This document shows positions 1 to 14,180 of a DNA stretch of 64,000 nucleotides, piece after piece; the first letter of the stretch is position 1, and the number at the start of each line of letters is the position of its first letter. The notes under the pieces were generated by a model that saw only the letters and a program-made list of their open reading frames with translations, was not told where the DNA came from and did no database searches. Source of the DNA: Chaenocephalus aceratus (lineage: Eukaryota > Chordata > Actinopteri > Perciformes > Channichthyidae); NCBI GenBank assembly GCA_023974075.1, contig CM043791.1, positions 19,197,701 to 19,261,700 on the forward strand, in the 5' to 3' direction. A program made the position numbers and the translations under genes.

Positions 1-240
1 GGGGTCCCGGTGCTGGCTGCGGCTACAATGGGCTGCTTGTTCAGCGGCTGTTATTCCAGTGGAAAACTACGCTGCTCTGCCTGAGAGCCGGGCCCAGGCC
101 ACATGAAGGCATCCCATTTATTTGATAAATTGTAAATGCGTGCCATAAACGGGGCTCTTTGCTTTGTAGCATGGCTTGCAATAACAAAGATTTCAGGGCA
201 CGTATGAACACAGATGCCAGCTATCACACAAACACACATC
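1..240. other. Unique segment, possible conserved non-coding element
   Basis: The first 110 bases are GC-rich, then the sequence turns AT-rich with several Sox-like AACAAAG/CTTTGT words near 160-190. The open frame here has no recognisable domain. Unrepetitive sequence of mixed composition suggests a possible conserved regulatory element, but this is only inference from its look. Confidence 0.2.
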
Positions 241-1327
241 TGTTTGCAACTGCAGGAGCTGTTACTGCACTATAAACACATGTGCAAGAGATCAGATGGT
301 GTTGTAGGTAAAGATGATATCTCATAATTACTACATGTCACAGTGAAATTACAAGATGTGTCGTAGATATGACATTTATAGACACTCACTTCTAAAATAT
401 ACATTTAACAATGTCTAATAAATCCAAAGATAATCACGAAACACAAGGCATTTAAAAACTAAAATTCTTTCAAGAAAATATGAAATGCTGATAACATAGT
501 AATCAGCGTTGCCATGGCAGAATAACTTGACACGGTGCTGAAAATCAGCGCTTTAATCGGAGGGCCTTACAACGGGCAAATTGTTCTGTGGTCGTGTTTA
601 ATCAGAGCACTCTAGACTTAAATGCAGAAAGATAGAGATCTGGAGTCATTTTCTGCCGTCTGCCTGGACGCACACAAACACATGTGCCTTGTGGCATATA
701 GACTGAGCTGTATTCTCCAAGTAGTCTGGGTGGAAAGGAATTCTGGGAAAGGAACGTTTAAATGCTGCGTCAACTAAGGTCAAACTCTCGCAGAGTAGCA
801 GTCACGTATTCATTGAGAAAAATAAATCTATAATAAGACTTTAAATAAAGATGCATTTTACAGGGATGCACATAGTATCCAGCAGTTCAGACCGCAGGCT
901 AGAATAGATGCCAACAATAGCCTGAGCGTTTAATACCAGCTTTGCTAGAGAGCACAGTGGAGCCATGGCTGTGGCTATGATAACAAGAAAGAAAAAAAGC
1001 TGGACATAGGACGTGTGTGCCAATGACGGCCATCATAAAGCACACATGTCCTCTTTTCCTCACTGCCTTCCCCCTCCAACGCACACAGAGACTGTATCTG
1101 TGTCTGGCCGTAAATTGATCTGGTTCAATTCAAAAGGAAAGGCAGCTGATGAAAAGACAGTGTCCAGGGAAAAGGCAAAAATATGCAAAATTCTGCACCG
1201 GCTCCAAATATGGGGAGGAAAGACTGTCTGGTGAAAGAAAACGATGGGGGGCAGAGGGAGAATGTGTGGACCATGACAGATATGAAAAATGGGTAGTTGC
1301 TTGAGCAATAAATGACCAAACATTTTG

Positions 1328-1328
<1 letters not shown>
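241..1328. other. Unique non-coding DNA
   Basis: AT-rich sequence without long repeats. Short open frames on both strands (841-1323) show no domain and no codon bias. I see no gene. Confidence 0.5.

Positions 1329-1392
<64 letters not shown>
1329..1392. repeat. (TG)32 microsatellite
   Basis: Perfect TG tract, followed by three GAGT units and a G-rich stretch. Confidence 0.98.
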
Positions 1393-1394
<2 letters not shown>

Positions 1395-1759
1395 TGAGTG
1401 AGGGGGCGGCATTAAAACCCGAAGCTGAATCTGCTGTGTGTGCCGCTATATTGCATCAATATGGTCCCACTTAGCTGCATCATTGGGACACAGAGTGATA
1501 TTGGTACCTGTTCCTCTGTGTTAAGCAGGCCTTTGATGATTCTGTCTGCACACGAAAGAGAGCCCAAAACACCTCTGCTTTAATACAGTGGGGGCGGGGG
1601 AGGGGGGAAGCTGTAAAAATCAAACGAGTGAAAATCAAAGTGAGTGAGGGAGCGAAGTGAAAAACTCTACAATGGTGTATTTTTCCACAGTGGTATATTC
1701 AAAATGACGTGTAAATGGAAGCATGTGACGAAGTAGCCTAAGAAGACTGTTGGTGTGTA

Positions 1760-1763
<4 letters not shown>
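1393..1763. other. Unique DNA with a G-rich tract
   Basis: Non-coding spacer. Positions about 1588-1610 carry four or more runs of G separated by one or two bases, which fits a G-quadruplex on the + strand. Confidence 0.4.

Positions 1764-1842
<79 letters not shown>
1764..1842. repeat. (TG)n microsatellite
   Basis: Perfect TG tract of nearly 80 bp, preceded by a short imperfect TG stretch. Confidence 0.98.
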
Positions 1843-1846
<4 letters not shown>

Positions 1847-2322
1847 GTGGTTGCAAGTAGTGAGTGAGCAATAGGGGCACGGTCAGCTACAATACCAGCA
1901 AGCCTCTCAGAGCAAGAACTCCACACTTCCTCTCGTAAAAGCACCAGGCATCATTTTCATGCAACACAAAAAAGCACAACATGGCTTCTTTAGAGCAGGT
2001 AAAGAAGGGTCACAGAGGCAGAACAGAAAACATAGAAAAAAGAAAGAAAGGGCCAAAGAAAAGGAGTTGTTTTGTTCCCTAACAATGTTGCACATGCACT
2101 GCTGCTGTGCATAGTAATTACACAATACACATCATACTGTATGTTAAACGTATTGCTGCATTGAGTTGAGTTGAAGCTTATACTGCACGTGTCATCATGT
2201 GTAGTAAAACTGTGTTTATTACTTTAAGTGCTATCATTATCAAAACTAGAATGAAAACAAAACATATTTTCCTTTTTATCTATGGACATCCACAGCATAT
2301 ACACGTGTACCAAGGTTCAGTC

Positions 2323-2326
<4 letters not shown>
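1843..2326. other. Unique non-coding DNA
   Basis: No domain-bearing frame or repeat is visible. Purine-rich around 2030-2070. Confidence 0.4.
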
Positions 2327-2359
<33 letters not shown>

Positions 2360-2370
2360 CGTGCGTGTGC

Positions 2371-2445
<75 letters not shown>
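2327..2445. repeat. Compound (TG)/(CG) microsatellite
   Basis: TG tract interrupted by GCGT units and by an uninterrupted alternating GC run at about 2373-2387, then more TG. The alternating purine-pyrimidine order is unbroken over about 119 bp. Confidence 0.97.
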
Positions 2446-3782
<1,337 letters not shown>

Positions 3783-3801
3783 GTGTGTGTGTGTGTGTGT
3801 G

Positions 3802-3847
<46 letters not shown>

Positions 3848-3864
3848 TGTGTGTGTGTGTGTGT
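3783..3864. repeat. (TG)n microsatellite with CG interruptions
   Basis: Nearly perfect TG with GCGT near 3807 and GCGCGT near 3843. Confidence 0.97.
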
Positions 3865-4768
3865 CTCTACATCCACTTCTAGTGCAGCTTCATTTAGCAA
3901 GCCACACAGGAGGCCAGACAGCAGCTCAGGGAGCACCAAGGCATACAGCGTGCAGAACAAACCCATCTATTCTTATTAACCAGGGAGGAGAGAGGGTCAG
4001 CGTGTGTGAATGTGTGTGTGCACGTCAGCGTGAACATGTGAAAGGGACGTCTTTTGTTTGAGTGTAAGTCTCTATTCAAAAATGGGAAGTCACTTTTTAG
4101 TTGTATTCAATGTATTCAAGATATGTTGATCACTTCCCGTCTCATCGAGGCAAGTTATGTATCGCTTTCCTTCTCTTCAATTGTAAAAAAATGCATATTA
4201 ATGCATATTTAGTTTGTGATATAACTAGGAAGAGGGAATTTGAGGTAGAGAAAAAGATTTGTGCTGGCATATAAAAAAAAAATCTGACAATACATGACCT
4301 TGTAAATAGAATAACAACAAAAATACCCTCCAATATGTTTCGGTGTCCGGTTCAATCTGTTTTCAATGCCAGCTATATTTTTGCAAAAGAGAGCCACTTT
4401 TACGAGCCCCCGTCAAATGACAATGTGCAAAAACCTTTAAGCATCAATGTTTTTTCTAAAAACAAATAGATTAATCTAAAAAAAAAAAAACGTGAGCAAT
4501 ATGCAATACTGTGGGAAAGTCACAAATGTGCAATTGTGCGAAAAATGATGTGACTTCCTGGAGGTCCTGATTAATTTTTATTAATCAAACACAATCCACA
4601 ATGTCTATTTTCTATCAGGTTTAAGTTGTGCAAAAACATGTTCACATACAGGTGTGTAACCTCGGCTGAGTAACCTGTACCTGAATGTGTGTGTGCTACA
4701 TCCTAGCTTATGTTACTCTACAGTAGCTGTATATCTGAAGTTGCCAGGGTTTTGGTATGGATAGAGGA
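3865..4768. other. Unique AT-rich DNA
   Basis: AT-rich, with short A runs at about 4269 and 4479. Short frames have no recognisable content. Confidence 0.4.
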
Positions 4769-4788
4769 GGGGGGGGGGGGGGGGGGGG
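4769..4788. repeat. G20 homopolymer
   Basis: Twenty consecutive G. It creates a proline run in a minus-strand frame that is not a gene. Confidence 0.95.
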
Positions 4789-5981
4789 CTGAGGGGTGAT
4801 GATATTCACCTCTGCCACTGGAAGCAGCCTACACCCATACATCAGTCTATTACTGTGCAGCCTCGCTCCGCTCCGCGCCTCTCTTCTTCTCGCCCGCTCC
4901 CTCCAGTCATTAGCCACTGAATTAACGACAATCCAGCATGCTATTAATCACCCTGACAAAAGTGTTAGCATTGCCTGGCTAGGCCGGCACGAGACTGAGG
5001 AGAGGGAGGATGGCGGTGGGGGTGGAGGGGGAGAGAGAAACAGAGTGAGGTGGTTCTTGGGGGACTATAGCGAGTGTGTGCAAGGAGGCCTGTGTGAGCA
5101 AGAAAAGACAGGGATTATGTCTGTGTGTGCATGAATGTGTTTGATTTGGATTTCTGTAATATTAAACATAGTTACAACAGCAAACTATACTCAAGGTGAA
5201 CAAATCATAATAAACCAATTGACCGGCAGTGGTCTTCATGTAGTTCAATGGGCAGAGCTGCTGCAATTAGAAGTCCCATGCTTAACATAATACAATCTAT
5301 TTTAGAGCATGCCACTCAGCAAAATATGAGCAATTACTCCTAGTCAAATTGGAAAATCTAACAAAAAATGTATTCAATATGTTACGAGTGTGCACTATAT
5401 GATCTTGTTATATTAACAGCTATTGTTTTTTATTCACATGATTATTGCCCTTTTATACTGAAGGCCATGCATAGCATGTTTACTTTTCTTTCAGTATGAA
5501 GAATTAGTTTGAGCAAGAATTTTGTAAATCAATTTACTCAAATGTTGCATGCTAGATTAAAAAATGTACGTAAAATATATTTTTTGATTTGGACATGATA
5601 TACCAAAAAAGTTCTGAGAGGTGAAAGAAAAAAAAGGAGTGCAAACTTCCATTCTTCATGACACAAAGAGACGGACAAAAGGGTTTTCTTACCTGAGGGC
5701 TTGCAACTTCTGAGAGCATGACTTTGCCTTACAATAGCCCACTTCTGACTCCCCACCCACCTCTCACCCACCCACCTCTCTCCTCACCCTCCCTCCCAGA
5801 GTCAGACCACCTGCTGGGAAGCCTGAGCCGTGGACGTCAGGTGGGTCGCGGCCGTCACACAGTCCCATGTCATCGGGCTGTCACAGTGAATGGAGCTGAC
5901 ATGGGAGATATGCTAATCCACTTAGCTTCAAACTCAGCCAGGAGGCCGGTGCGCAGCCCTGTCTCAGCCCACAACCAGCAG

Positions 5982-5983
<2 letters not shown>
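4789..5983. other. Unique non-coding DNA
   Basis: A GC-rich block (about 4850-5060) is followed by AT-rich sequence and then a pyrimidine-rich block (about 5745-5800). A good minus-strand splice donor (CTCAG/GTAAGA on that strand) lies near 5692. No coding frame or second splice site supports a gene. Confidence 0.35.
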
Positions 5984-6018
<35 letters not shown>

Positions 6019-6037
6019 ACACACACACACACACACA
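5984..6037. repeat. (CA)n microsatellite
   Basis: CA tract of about 54 bp with one T interruption near 6014. Confidence 0.97.
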
Positions 6038-7185
6038 TCTAAGGCGGACACATTAAGTCTTGTAACACTGAACTTCTCCAGAATATGTATATTAGATTAG
6101 ATCAGATGAAGTTTAAATGATCCCTGTGGGGATATTAAGCTGGTGCTCAAAAGGATATATATTATACGAGAAGAATAGGCTATACAGGGGGTGGACACAT
6201 TAACAAAAACACCTGTAAACATTAGACAAGCCAAAACAATAGCCCTTCAGTAAATACTGGATTTGTTTTTAAATGTTCAGATTTGTTTAGTCTTGAAGAG
6301 AATCTTTGTATTTGTGACACCTGTTTTTGATAATCAGCTCATCCCTTTAATCATTCAAATACACTAAATATTTCCTGGTTAAAGCTTTTTGGATGTTTCA
6401 GTAAAAAAGTATTTTTTTGGACCTTTTTTAGGGTTTTGTTTTAAAGAGTAAATGTTCAATTAGTCCCATAATTACACATTTTATCCTCACCCAGCAGGGA
6501 CTACAGTGATTTGTCCAATAATAGAACATTTAAGAAAACTTAATAATCAATGATTTAATTAAAGAAATATATCCAGCAACAATGTAAAAACACTTTCTGA
6601 TTACAGCTCAAATGTGAGGATGTGAAATTATGTTTTTTTTGTTGGCATTTGTTTGATTAAAGGTTTCATCTGAAAAATGAATCAATGACATTGATTACAA
6701 AACCAAAGGCTCACTTTAGGCATCCATTTTATTTTAAGTAACTGCATTCAATAGCGTTGTGGTTGCAGGTGTTATTATGTTCACTTAACGTAAATGACAA
6801 TGCAGCCAAGTACCAGCCCTATGAACAAACTAACTGTCAGCTCCGACAAACCGTTAATAAGTGCAAGTTGATTTAAACATTAACGAGATGACTGAACACA
6901 GCAGGAGATGGAGAGCTACACTATAGTTCCTATTGCACACACACTGTATACTAAAGTGATCAAAGTCAGCGCCAGCAGCTAGGTGTCAGAGTTCAAAACT
7001 ATTGCACCACTCAGCCAGATGCTATCTCCAACCCATCCATCGTATTTCCCGACCTTGACTTCCCTTATTAGGAGCTGTGGCCGAGCTAATCTGTTCACTA
7101 TCCCACAGAAACAGGAAGGAAGAGAGGGAAACAGATGGGAAGGCAGGAGAATGGCGAGCAGGGGACACAATGCTTACTGCTCCCT
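6038..7185. other. AT-rich DNA, possible decayed retroelement tail
   Basis: Mostly unique AT-rich sequence. GATCCCTGTGGGGA at about 6119-6132 recalls the GATCCC..GGGGA ends of some fish retroelements, but too little remains for a firm call. No gene. Confidence 0.3.
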
Positions 7186-7222
7186 TCCTCCTCCTCCTCC
7201 TCCTCCTCCTCCTCCTCCTCCC
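7186..7222. repeat. (TCC)n trinucleotide tract
   Basis: About twelve TCC units. Every frame across it gives a homopolymer-like peptide (Leu or Pro on one strand, Arg or Glu on the other). Confidence 0.95.
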
Positions 7223-7447
7223 CTCTCCCTCCGTCTCCTCTGCTCGGCCTGCTCTCTCGCCGTCCGCGGAGCGAGGGAGAGAGCCCAGGCTCACAATCAG
7301 TCTGACAATACTGTATACAAGTGGTGGCGAACAATGGAGGCCAACCACAAAGAATTCTGGGAACAGGGGCACAGCCTTCTTCTCCTTCGGGTGGCTCCTG
7401 CTTGCCGGACCCATCGATACACATCGGCCTGCTGAGACTGAGCGGTG

Positions 7448-7449
<2 letters not shown>

Positions 7450-7525
<76 letters not shown>
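7450..7525. repeat. (AG)n microsatellite
   Basis: Perfect AG tract of about 76 bp, purine on the + strand. Confidence 0.98.
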
Positions 7526-7527
<2 letters not shown>

Positions 7528-7726
7528 GTATGAGAGCTGCATCATATTTTTTTTTTTGTGCGCATATGTGTGAAGATGGAAGTAATCAAACACACAATGG
7601 CAAGAATCACACATAGACACCCACACACAGGCTCAGTGTCAAATCTAACCATAATTAGGCCACTTAATGAACAACCAAAGAACCATGGAGGAAATAAAAA
7701 AATAGTTTGTGTCGCTCTGTGCGTTC

Positions 7727-7728
<2 letters not shown>

Positions 7729-7775
<47 letters not shown>

Positions 7776-7777
7776 TG

Positions 7778-7825
<48 letters not shown>

Positions 7826-7827
7826 CG
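7729..7827. repeat. Compound (TG)/(TGCG) microsatellite
   Basis: TG tract with a central block of GTGC/GCGT units at about 7755-7779, then TG again. Confidence 0.97.
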
Positions 7828-10289
7828 GTTAGGTTTGGATGAAGGAATGAGTTGGAGACAGAGAGAGAGGGAGTGATTCCGTCCCTCTCCTCTCTAAGTG
7901 TGCAGGTTGGGGGTGAATGCGGTCCATTTGGAAATAATTGGCTGGTAATTAGGCGGGGGTCGACAGGTCGATTCGGGAACAAATAGCTGTCTTTAGCTCA
8001 GGTGGCCCTCCACATGAGATAATGGGCCTTCCCCCCCACCCCCTCTCCCCCTTCTCTCCTCTCCTCCTCTCCTTTTCCTGTTCTACGACTTCCATATCTG
8101 CACTTATATGTTTAACAAATCAAAGCCATGCAAACACTTTACTAGTTTCCTAAAAGCAATATGATAGTTTGTAGTACTAAATTGAGCAGCAAAACTGCAA
8201 TAATGCTCCTGGATGCTGCTCTTGGATACAAAGGGTATATTCAGGGCGGGGGAGGGAGGGGTGAACAGTCAAAGAAGTTAATTGTGGGAAAAAATGGAGG
8301 ATTTCCTGATTTTACCCCCATGACCATTCACCCAAGAAACACAACGCTTGCTACGGTGATTTTCCTCTTGTTTTGTATTATGCATATTGAGATGATGCAC
8401 ACATTTTTTTTAAAGCTGCAGTATTTTTAACACCAATTCATATTTATCATTATTGTTATTCGTATGAGATTAATTGAGTACACTTATAACCCATGAACCT
8501 GATAGTGAAATGTCTGCTGTCAAATGTCATCTTAACAGGATGTAGTTAGTTCATAATCATTTAAAATTAAAAGGTGTTACACATGTGTATCTGTGCTAGT
8601 TACTTTGATAGACTCAGCCCTCTTTGGACTTAAATAACACTTAAGCACCTTGTAATATTCAATCTGGTAAAGGCAAAGTTACCGAATGTACCCTGATCCT
8701 CCAAATCACGTTCCAAGTTACTGTTATCAACGTTTAAATGCTAAATGTTTGACCTTTAAAGCAAGCTGCATGCTGCTATTTAGAGTGCCCGTATCTCCTG
8801 TCTTCCAAATAGCGGCATGCGGGAGACAGTACTGCAACGTTGTGAAGTGGTCGTGCCCCAGTTTATGGAGCCCTGAGTTTAACTTAGAAACTCACACAGT
8901 ACAGAGTGAAGAGCTCTCATTTACAAATGGTAAGAACATGATAAGAGAGCAAAGCTAGAATAAATGAAGGCAACTGCTGTCCCCCTAAAATCAAACTGGG
9001 AGTTATATCATTAAAAGATGAATTGATATTAAAATATATGCAGGTTTGAAAGAAAATCTAATTGATCCAGGACCTAAACAGTGTGTGTGTTGGCTGATGC
9101 AAACACAGGCTATTTTCCATGTGTGTCTTCTCCTGTCCTCTCATTCAGCAGCGCCGGGGTCTTGTTTGGCTTCCTGCTGTTTGTGTCCAGACAAGGCCTT
9201 GATTTGAATACTGATTCCCCATTGATAGGCCCGCACTTCCGATCTAATTAACTTGTTTTGTCTTTGGCTAAATGGAAACGTCCGAGAGAGGGTGAGAGAG
9301 AGAGGGAGAGGAGAAAAGAGGAGCGACAGCGAACAATGTCACAGATCGGTGCAGGAGACGCGCCGTAAATAACAACAAGTAAATACAAACAGGATGGAGG
9401 TTAAGGAAGGACATATTAAGAATGAAACGGCTCATTGTGGGAACATGTAAAGGATCACAAATGCTTACAGAATACACGTTTATCACACAAAAAAAGAAAT
9501 CACAAAATCACTGAAAGTAAACCGAATGAAGGCTGTGAGTGTGTACTCAGAATGTAAATGCACCACAAGTCAGTGGTGACTGCAGCAACAATGTTCCAAA
9601 AAAGTGAGTACAATTGTAGTTTTTCAACGGAGTGTCTTATGGCTGGGTGAGGCCATACATGTAGACGAATTCAGTGGGGATAAAGATCAAGGAGGAATAA
9701 CTTTTATAACGTTTTAACACAGATGTTTGCTGACTTAATGGCCAAAATATCAGCACAAATCAAATCAGCCTCTTTTTTGATTTAATATTCAATAGAATGT
9801 AATCACTAGGGACTTATTCATTTGGTTGAATTGATATCTAACTGTTGATTGTATAGTAACTGTATGATATAGTTGAATGTCTATATCACATGTAATTGTG
9901 CTACATCATAAACTGGAGATGGGAACAGGCAAAACAAACAGTGCTTGCGGTTTCCCTATTGTACTCTGGTCCCCTGTGTGCGTCTATTTGTGTGCATATG
10001 TGGCCCTCGCAGCTATTTAGCCTCAGCTCCGTCATGTAGGGAAACATCGGCCAGCAGGGCACCAGAGGACAGCGCGCAGTAGAGAAGACACACACACGCA
10101 GAGAGGAGGAGAGGAGAGGCAGACAAAGACGTCAGTGAGCCCTGAGAGACGACACGAGAGTCTGGTGACAAGAAAAGGCAGGAAGGTGGGGGGGGAGATA
10201 ACGGCATATGACCCAAAAATAAACTGCATAGACAAAAGACGGAGAGGCTGAGATGGGCTAAAAGGAAGAGGAGAGGAGAGGGGGGGTGG
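7828..10289. other. Unique non-coding DNA
   Basis: About 2.5 kb without long repeats apart from purine-rich patches (9285-9330, 10090-10290) and a pyrimidine patch at 8030-8080. The frame at 8686-8958 is not repetitive but shows no motif I recognise. No gene supported. Confidence 0.35.
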
Positions 10290-10460
10290 AGGGAGGATCA
10301 AAGGGGATGTCCGCCGCTGATACCGCACCTCAGATAATGTGTGGTGCAATTAGTGCGCTGTGACGATTTCCATTAAGGCTAATCAAATATTTATACTGCC
10401 CTCTGAGCATGTCACAATGCTGCCCTGGCCCTTCATATCAATGTGACAAATGCCTAATGA
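10290..10460. other. Possible conserved non-coding element
   Basis: Unique sequence with TAAT/ATTA cores (GCAATTAGTG, CATTAAGGCTAATCAAA) and mixed GC content after a simple purine stretch. This is typical of enhancer-like elements near developmental genes. The call rests on composition alone. Confidence 0.25.
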
Positions 10461-10643
10461 AAAAGCGGGTGTGTAGACAGTGAGAGGAGGTGGAGAGACG
10501 GACAGATAGAGAGGGAGAGAGGTGGAGAACGAGCGGAGGTGGAGAGGTGTTAGATGCAGAGTTTGCTCTGTCTCCCTTTCCCACATTTGGTTTGCAAATG
10601 GTTAGTCCTCTGTCATCAATTACACTGCTTGTGTGGTGGCAAT

Positions 10644-10645
<2 letters not shown>

Positions 10646-10722
<77 letters not shown>
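10646..10722. repeat. (TG)n microsatellite
   Basis: Perfect TG tract of about 77 bp. Confidence 0.98.
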
Positions 10723-10723
<1 letters not shown>

Positions 10724-10855
10724 TGAGCCAAGGACGAGGCAAGCTGATGCTACCCCACCAAAAGCCATTAATCAAACTGGGCCAGCCGCAGAACCAGTCG
10801 AAATTGGGCTCATCAGTCTGAGCATTAAGCAGGCATCAAGGTACAAGGACGGTGA

Positions 10856-10867
10856 GGGGGGGGGGGG
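10856..10867. repeat. G12 homopolymer
   Basis: Twelve consecutive G in a purine-rich stretch. Confidence 0.9.
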
Positions 10868-12482
10868 TGACAGGGAGAAAAGAGAAGGATGGGGGTGAGA
10901 GAAATTCAAATATACACTATTTGACTATTATACTCCACTGCAATAGTGTTACTAGAATAATGGTTCTCTTTTGACTGGAAGTTGCTTGAGATGTGAGGAG
11001 CGGGACTGACTGGGGTATATATTCACGCCCCTAAACATTTGATACACAATAACAGTGTAAGTGTTAGAGGTCCTGTATCTCATTAGATGTGTATTATTCC
11101 ATGACATAGCAGTGTATACAATTTATCTTGACATTTATTATTTTAAAAATGTTACAAACATCCTTAGTGATTTCCTTTCTGTTTTTTTTGTATCGGGTGC
11201 TTTCAGACACTTTTTTAAAAACCATTTGTCATACATTTCCCCTGCTTTCTGAGAGTGGAGAAAGACACATTAACCATTGCTGGTCAGTGACACAATCAAC
11301 TGAGGGTAAGGGGTAACAAGATGGGCGGGCCCCCAGAGGTGAGAGGTCAAGTCCCGGCCTGACAGATGGAAGAGAGTGGTCAGGACTTGAAGGATGAGGA
11401 AGGGATGAAGGATGGACCTGGTTTGGTGCTGTGGCAGTCTGGGATATGGATGACCCTCCACACCAATGTGACAGAGTAAGGGTCCTCGTTAACAAGGGTT
11501 ATACCTTTTTCAATTTATATTCAATGGTGTTTTAAAGGGCTGTAGCAACAAGGAAACTAGGGGGGGAATAGACAAAGAAATACTCAACAGAAGAGCATCG
11601 AAAAACACTCCCATAGGATAAAAACTATAGTGCAACACATACATTGAGAAAACCCTAACTCTAAACACATACACCTAGTAGAAGTATGCAGTTCCCATTT
11701 TTCCAAATCACAGGTTTTAATATATAAACTATAATATGTATGTGTGGTAAGGTTTACCCAAAGGGGGAACACCTTACATGGCTGCTTATCGAAATGTCAA
11801 CCAGTTCACTGTGTTAAAACCAAAACAACAGATAACAAGATCACAAATGGTTAAATATCAGGGTTTTGTTGCAAATTCCAAACAATCAGAAAATGCAATT
11901 TATCATCGCAAATATCCTAAAATTAGATTAAAAAAATGATGCTTCATAAAGCTTCGTTAGAGAGAACATCTACATAGAAAGATAATATTGTTGGAATTCC
12001 TAAAATAAACATTTGAAGTGAAAAAGTCGTTCTGCGACTAACTGAACCTGATTCCTTCGGTATGAGGCAATTGGGCCAGTAAAGCCTGAATAGCACCGAG
12101 ATAGACCTCTCCTTCTAACCTACATAACTCAGGATAACAGAAAATGTCAGGATAAGATGCTACAGCGGGCTAATCTCCGGCCAAAGCGATAACATTCAGC
12201 GGGTGAAACCATGACAGATGGGTATTGATCTGCTGGTTGTTCAAGGGGGTTGAAATAGATAACTAGAGCACTTTATTGGTATTGATTGAAGAGTCAAAGG
12301 AGGGGAATAACTTCTCAAAGAAAAGAAAAACCCTTGTTAAATCATTGTGCAATGAATGTGGATTAGGTTCAGCGGAGAAATAAAACCGAAGATGTTTTAT
12401 ATCATTGAATTGTTAATGTAGGCATTTGGCAAAAGGACACAACCGTTAGCGAGGTATGCATAGATAAAGAAATGTTTCAAAT

Positions 12483-12483
<1 letters not shown>
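10868..12483. other. Unique non-coding DNA
   Basis: AT-rich except for a GC-richer block at about 11310-11470. Short frames on both strands show no domain. Nothing else stands out. Confidence 0.4.

Positions 12484-12534
<51 letters not shown>
12484..12534. repeat. (CA)n microsatellite
   Basis: Perfect AC tract of about 51 bp followed by a short broken CA stretch. Confidence 0.98.
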
Positions 12535-12535
<1 letters not shown>

Positions 12536-12850
12536 ACACACAATGGCTCAGAAACAACTATTTCATGTTTTCCAAAGCAGTCGACATTTAAACTTAAATT
12601 GGTCGACCCTCACACGGCCATGAGACAGAAACAAAACCACGTCAACGCGAACTTCAAATTAAAACTACACACGCAGCGTCCCTAATCTCACACAGCGTCT
12701 GACTTTAGACATATCTCTCAAACATACAGACGTGTGGTCATAACTCACCAAAAGCCGACATATTATCTCGTGCGTCTTCTCGCTACAACGTACTCAAACT
12801 AAAAGTTCCCGGCTACCCATAAACTGTTGTTACCAATTAACCATGCGTGG
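12535..12850. other. Unique non-coding DNA
   Basis: Spacer between a CA and a TG tract, with several CpG-containing words. No gene seen. Confidence 0.35.
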
Positions 12851-12885
<35 letters not shown>

Positions 12886-12886
12886 C

Positions 12887-12935
<49 letters not shown>

Positions 12936-12938
12936 TGA
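12851..12938. repeat. (TG)n microsatellite with GCGCGCGC insert
   Basis: TG tract with an alternating GC block near 12881-12888 and two TATG interruptions. Confidence 0.97.
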
Positions 12939-13349
12939 CATAGATACTGGGAGAGAACAGGGGGTGTCTGGCAGGCCTATCTGCGGCACTGCGATGCGCT
13001 AACGTGAAAGAATGCCAGTGTCAATGTGACAGAGATACGGGAAGTGCAGAGCCCGATGGGCCGGGTGAAGGTCGATGTCGAGGTCAAGTCCTAAAGTGGT
13101 GGATACTCCAACGACTGCCACACCTATTGAAGGTGCTGATAACTGTCACACTGTGAGGTATTTGTTGGTATTAAATAATGCTAAAATGGTGGCCAGCTGT
13201 GAGAGCAGGTCATTGTTTTAAAGCCTATTCAACATCGTACCCCGGATATACCCCCTTCCCCCAGTGATTCCTTTCTCTATCACTGAAACACCACTTATTC
13301 TCTCCATCCATCCCAACCTAAGAAAAGTTGCTCTTTTCACCACAACATG
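12939..13349. other. Unique non-coding DNA
   Basis: Mixed composition and no repeat structure. No supported gene. Confidence 0.35.
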
Positions 13350-13545
13350 GCAAGTGGAAGTCAAGTCTTGAGTTACTCGAGAACTGTCCGGGTCAACAAT
13401 TGAGTCACTGTAGAAAAGGCAAACCTTAAGTAATAAGTGCAAGTGAAGACTTAAGGTTGTTACTGTAGAATGACCTTATAACTTGAGGCCTTATCGCTAG
13501 CTCAAGTCATTCAAGACAAGACAAGTCTCAAGTCACCAGGGAAGC
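13350..13545. repeat. Degenerate TCAAGTC/ACTTGAG repeat
   Basis: The words AAGTC, CAAGTC and ACTTGAG recur in both orientations, densest at about 13500-13540 (TCAAGTCATTCAAGACAAG and similar). The units are irregular, suggesting an old decayed short-period repeat. Confidence 0.4.
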
Positions 13546-13829
13546 AGGCAAAATGCTTTATTGCCACCTTGCCAGTATATTAAGTATATTAAGTTTTGAC
13601 CTACCCTCCAAAACCAAGAAGCTATTACGTCTACAATCATAAGAATTTGAGAAAAACAGCAGATCTTATCAAGCCAGAATTAGAAAGCATTTGACAATGT
13701 TGTCCAAATATGACTTCAAAGTGATCCGACTGATTGGCTAGCTCCTGGCGATGTAACACGTCCCAATATAAGACATGAACGTTTTTGCTTCTGAACTCCA
13801 ACCTGATGTAGTCTATAATTAGGAAAGAG
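13546..13829. other. Unique non-coding DNA
   Basis: AT-rich. Nothing recognised. Confidence 0.35.
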
Positions 13830-14095
13830 AGGGAGGGGGGGGGTACTGGGGTGGGTGAAGCTATAGGGGGTCCCGGAGCAGGAACCGACCAGCATTCCTA
13901 ATGAAGGGATGATACCGGCCAGGACGGAGTGATGCAGGGTGGGGCAGGTGGAATGGGTGGCAGAGGGTGGGCACAGTGCGGGGGATATGGGGTTGAGGTG
14001 GGGGGGGGGGGGTCATTAGCACTAAATCTGTTTCATATGACACACACTCACATGGTCTCTGTCTGGACTCTCGCTTTCTGTCTGTCTGACTGTCT

Positions 14096-14127
<32 letters not shown>

Positions 14128-14180
14128 GGGGTGGCAGTGAGGGGAAGGGGGTTGGGGGTTAGCGAGGGGTGAGGTGGGTA
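13830..14180 (+). repeat. G-run cluster with a (CT) tract
   Basis: The + strand carries many runs of three or more G (about 13834-13868, 13936-14013, 14128-14180), broken by a perfect CT tract at 14102-14127. The spacing allows several G-quadruplexes. Confidence 0.75.

Noticed and set aside
5692..5771. Minus-strand exon ending in CTCAG/GTAAGA
   Set aside because: Only one splice site is convincing, and the short frame upstream matches nothing.
7077..7616. 179-codon + strand frame
   Set aside because: It joins a TCC tract (poly-Leu) and an AG tract (Arg-Glu) with no domain in between.
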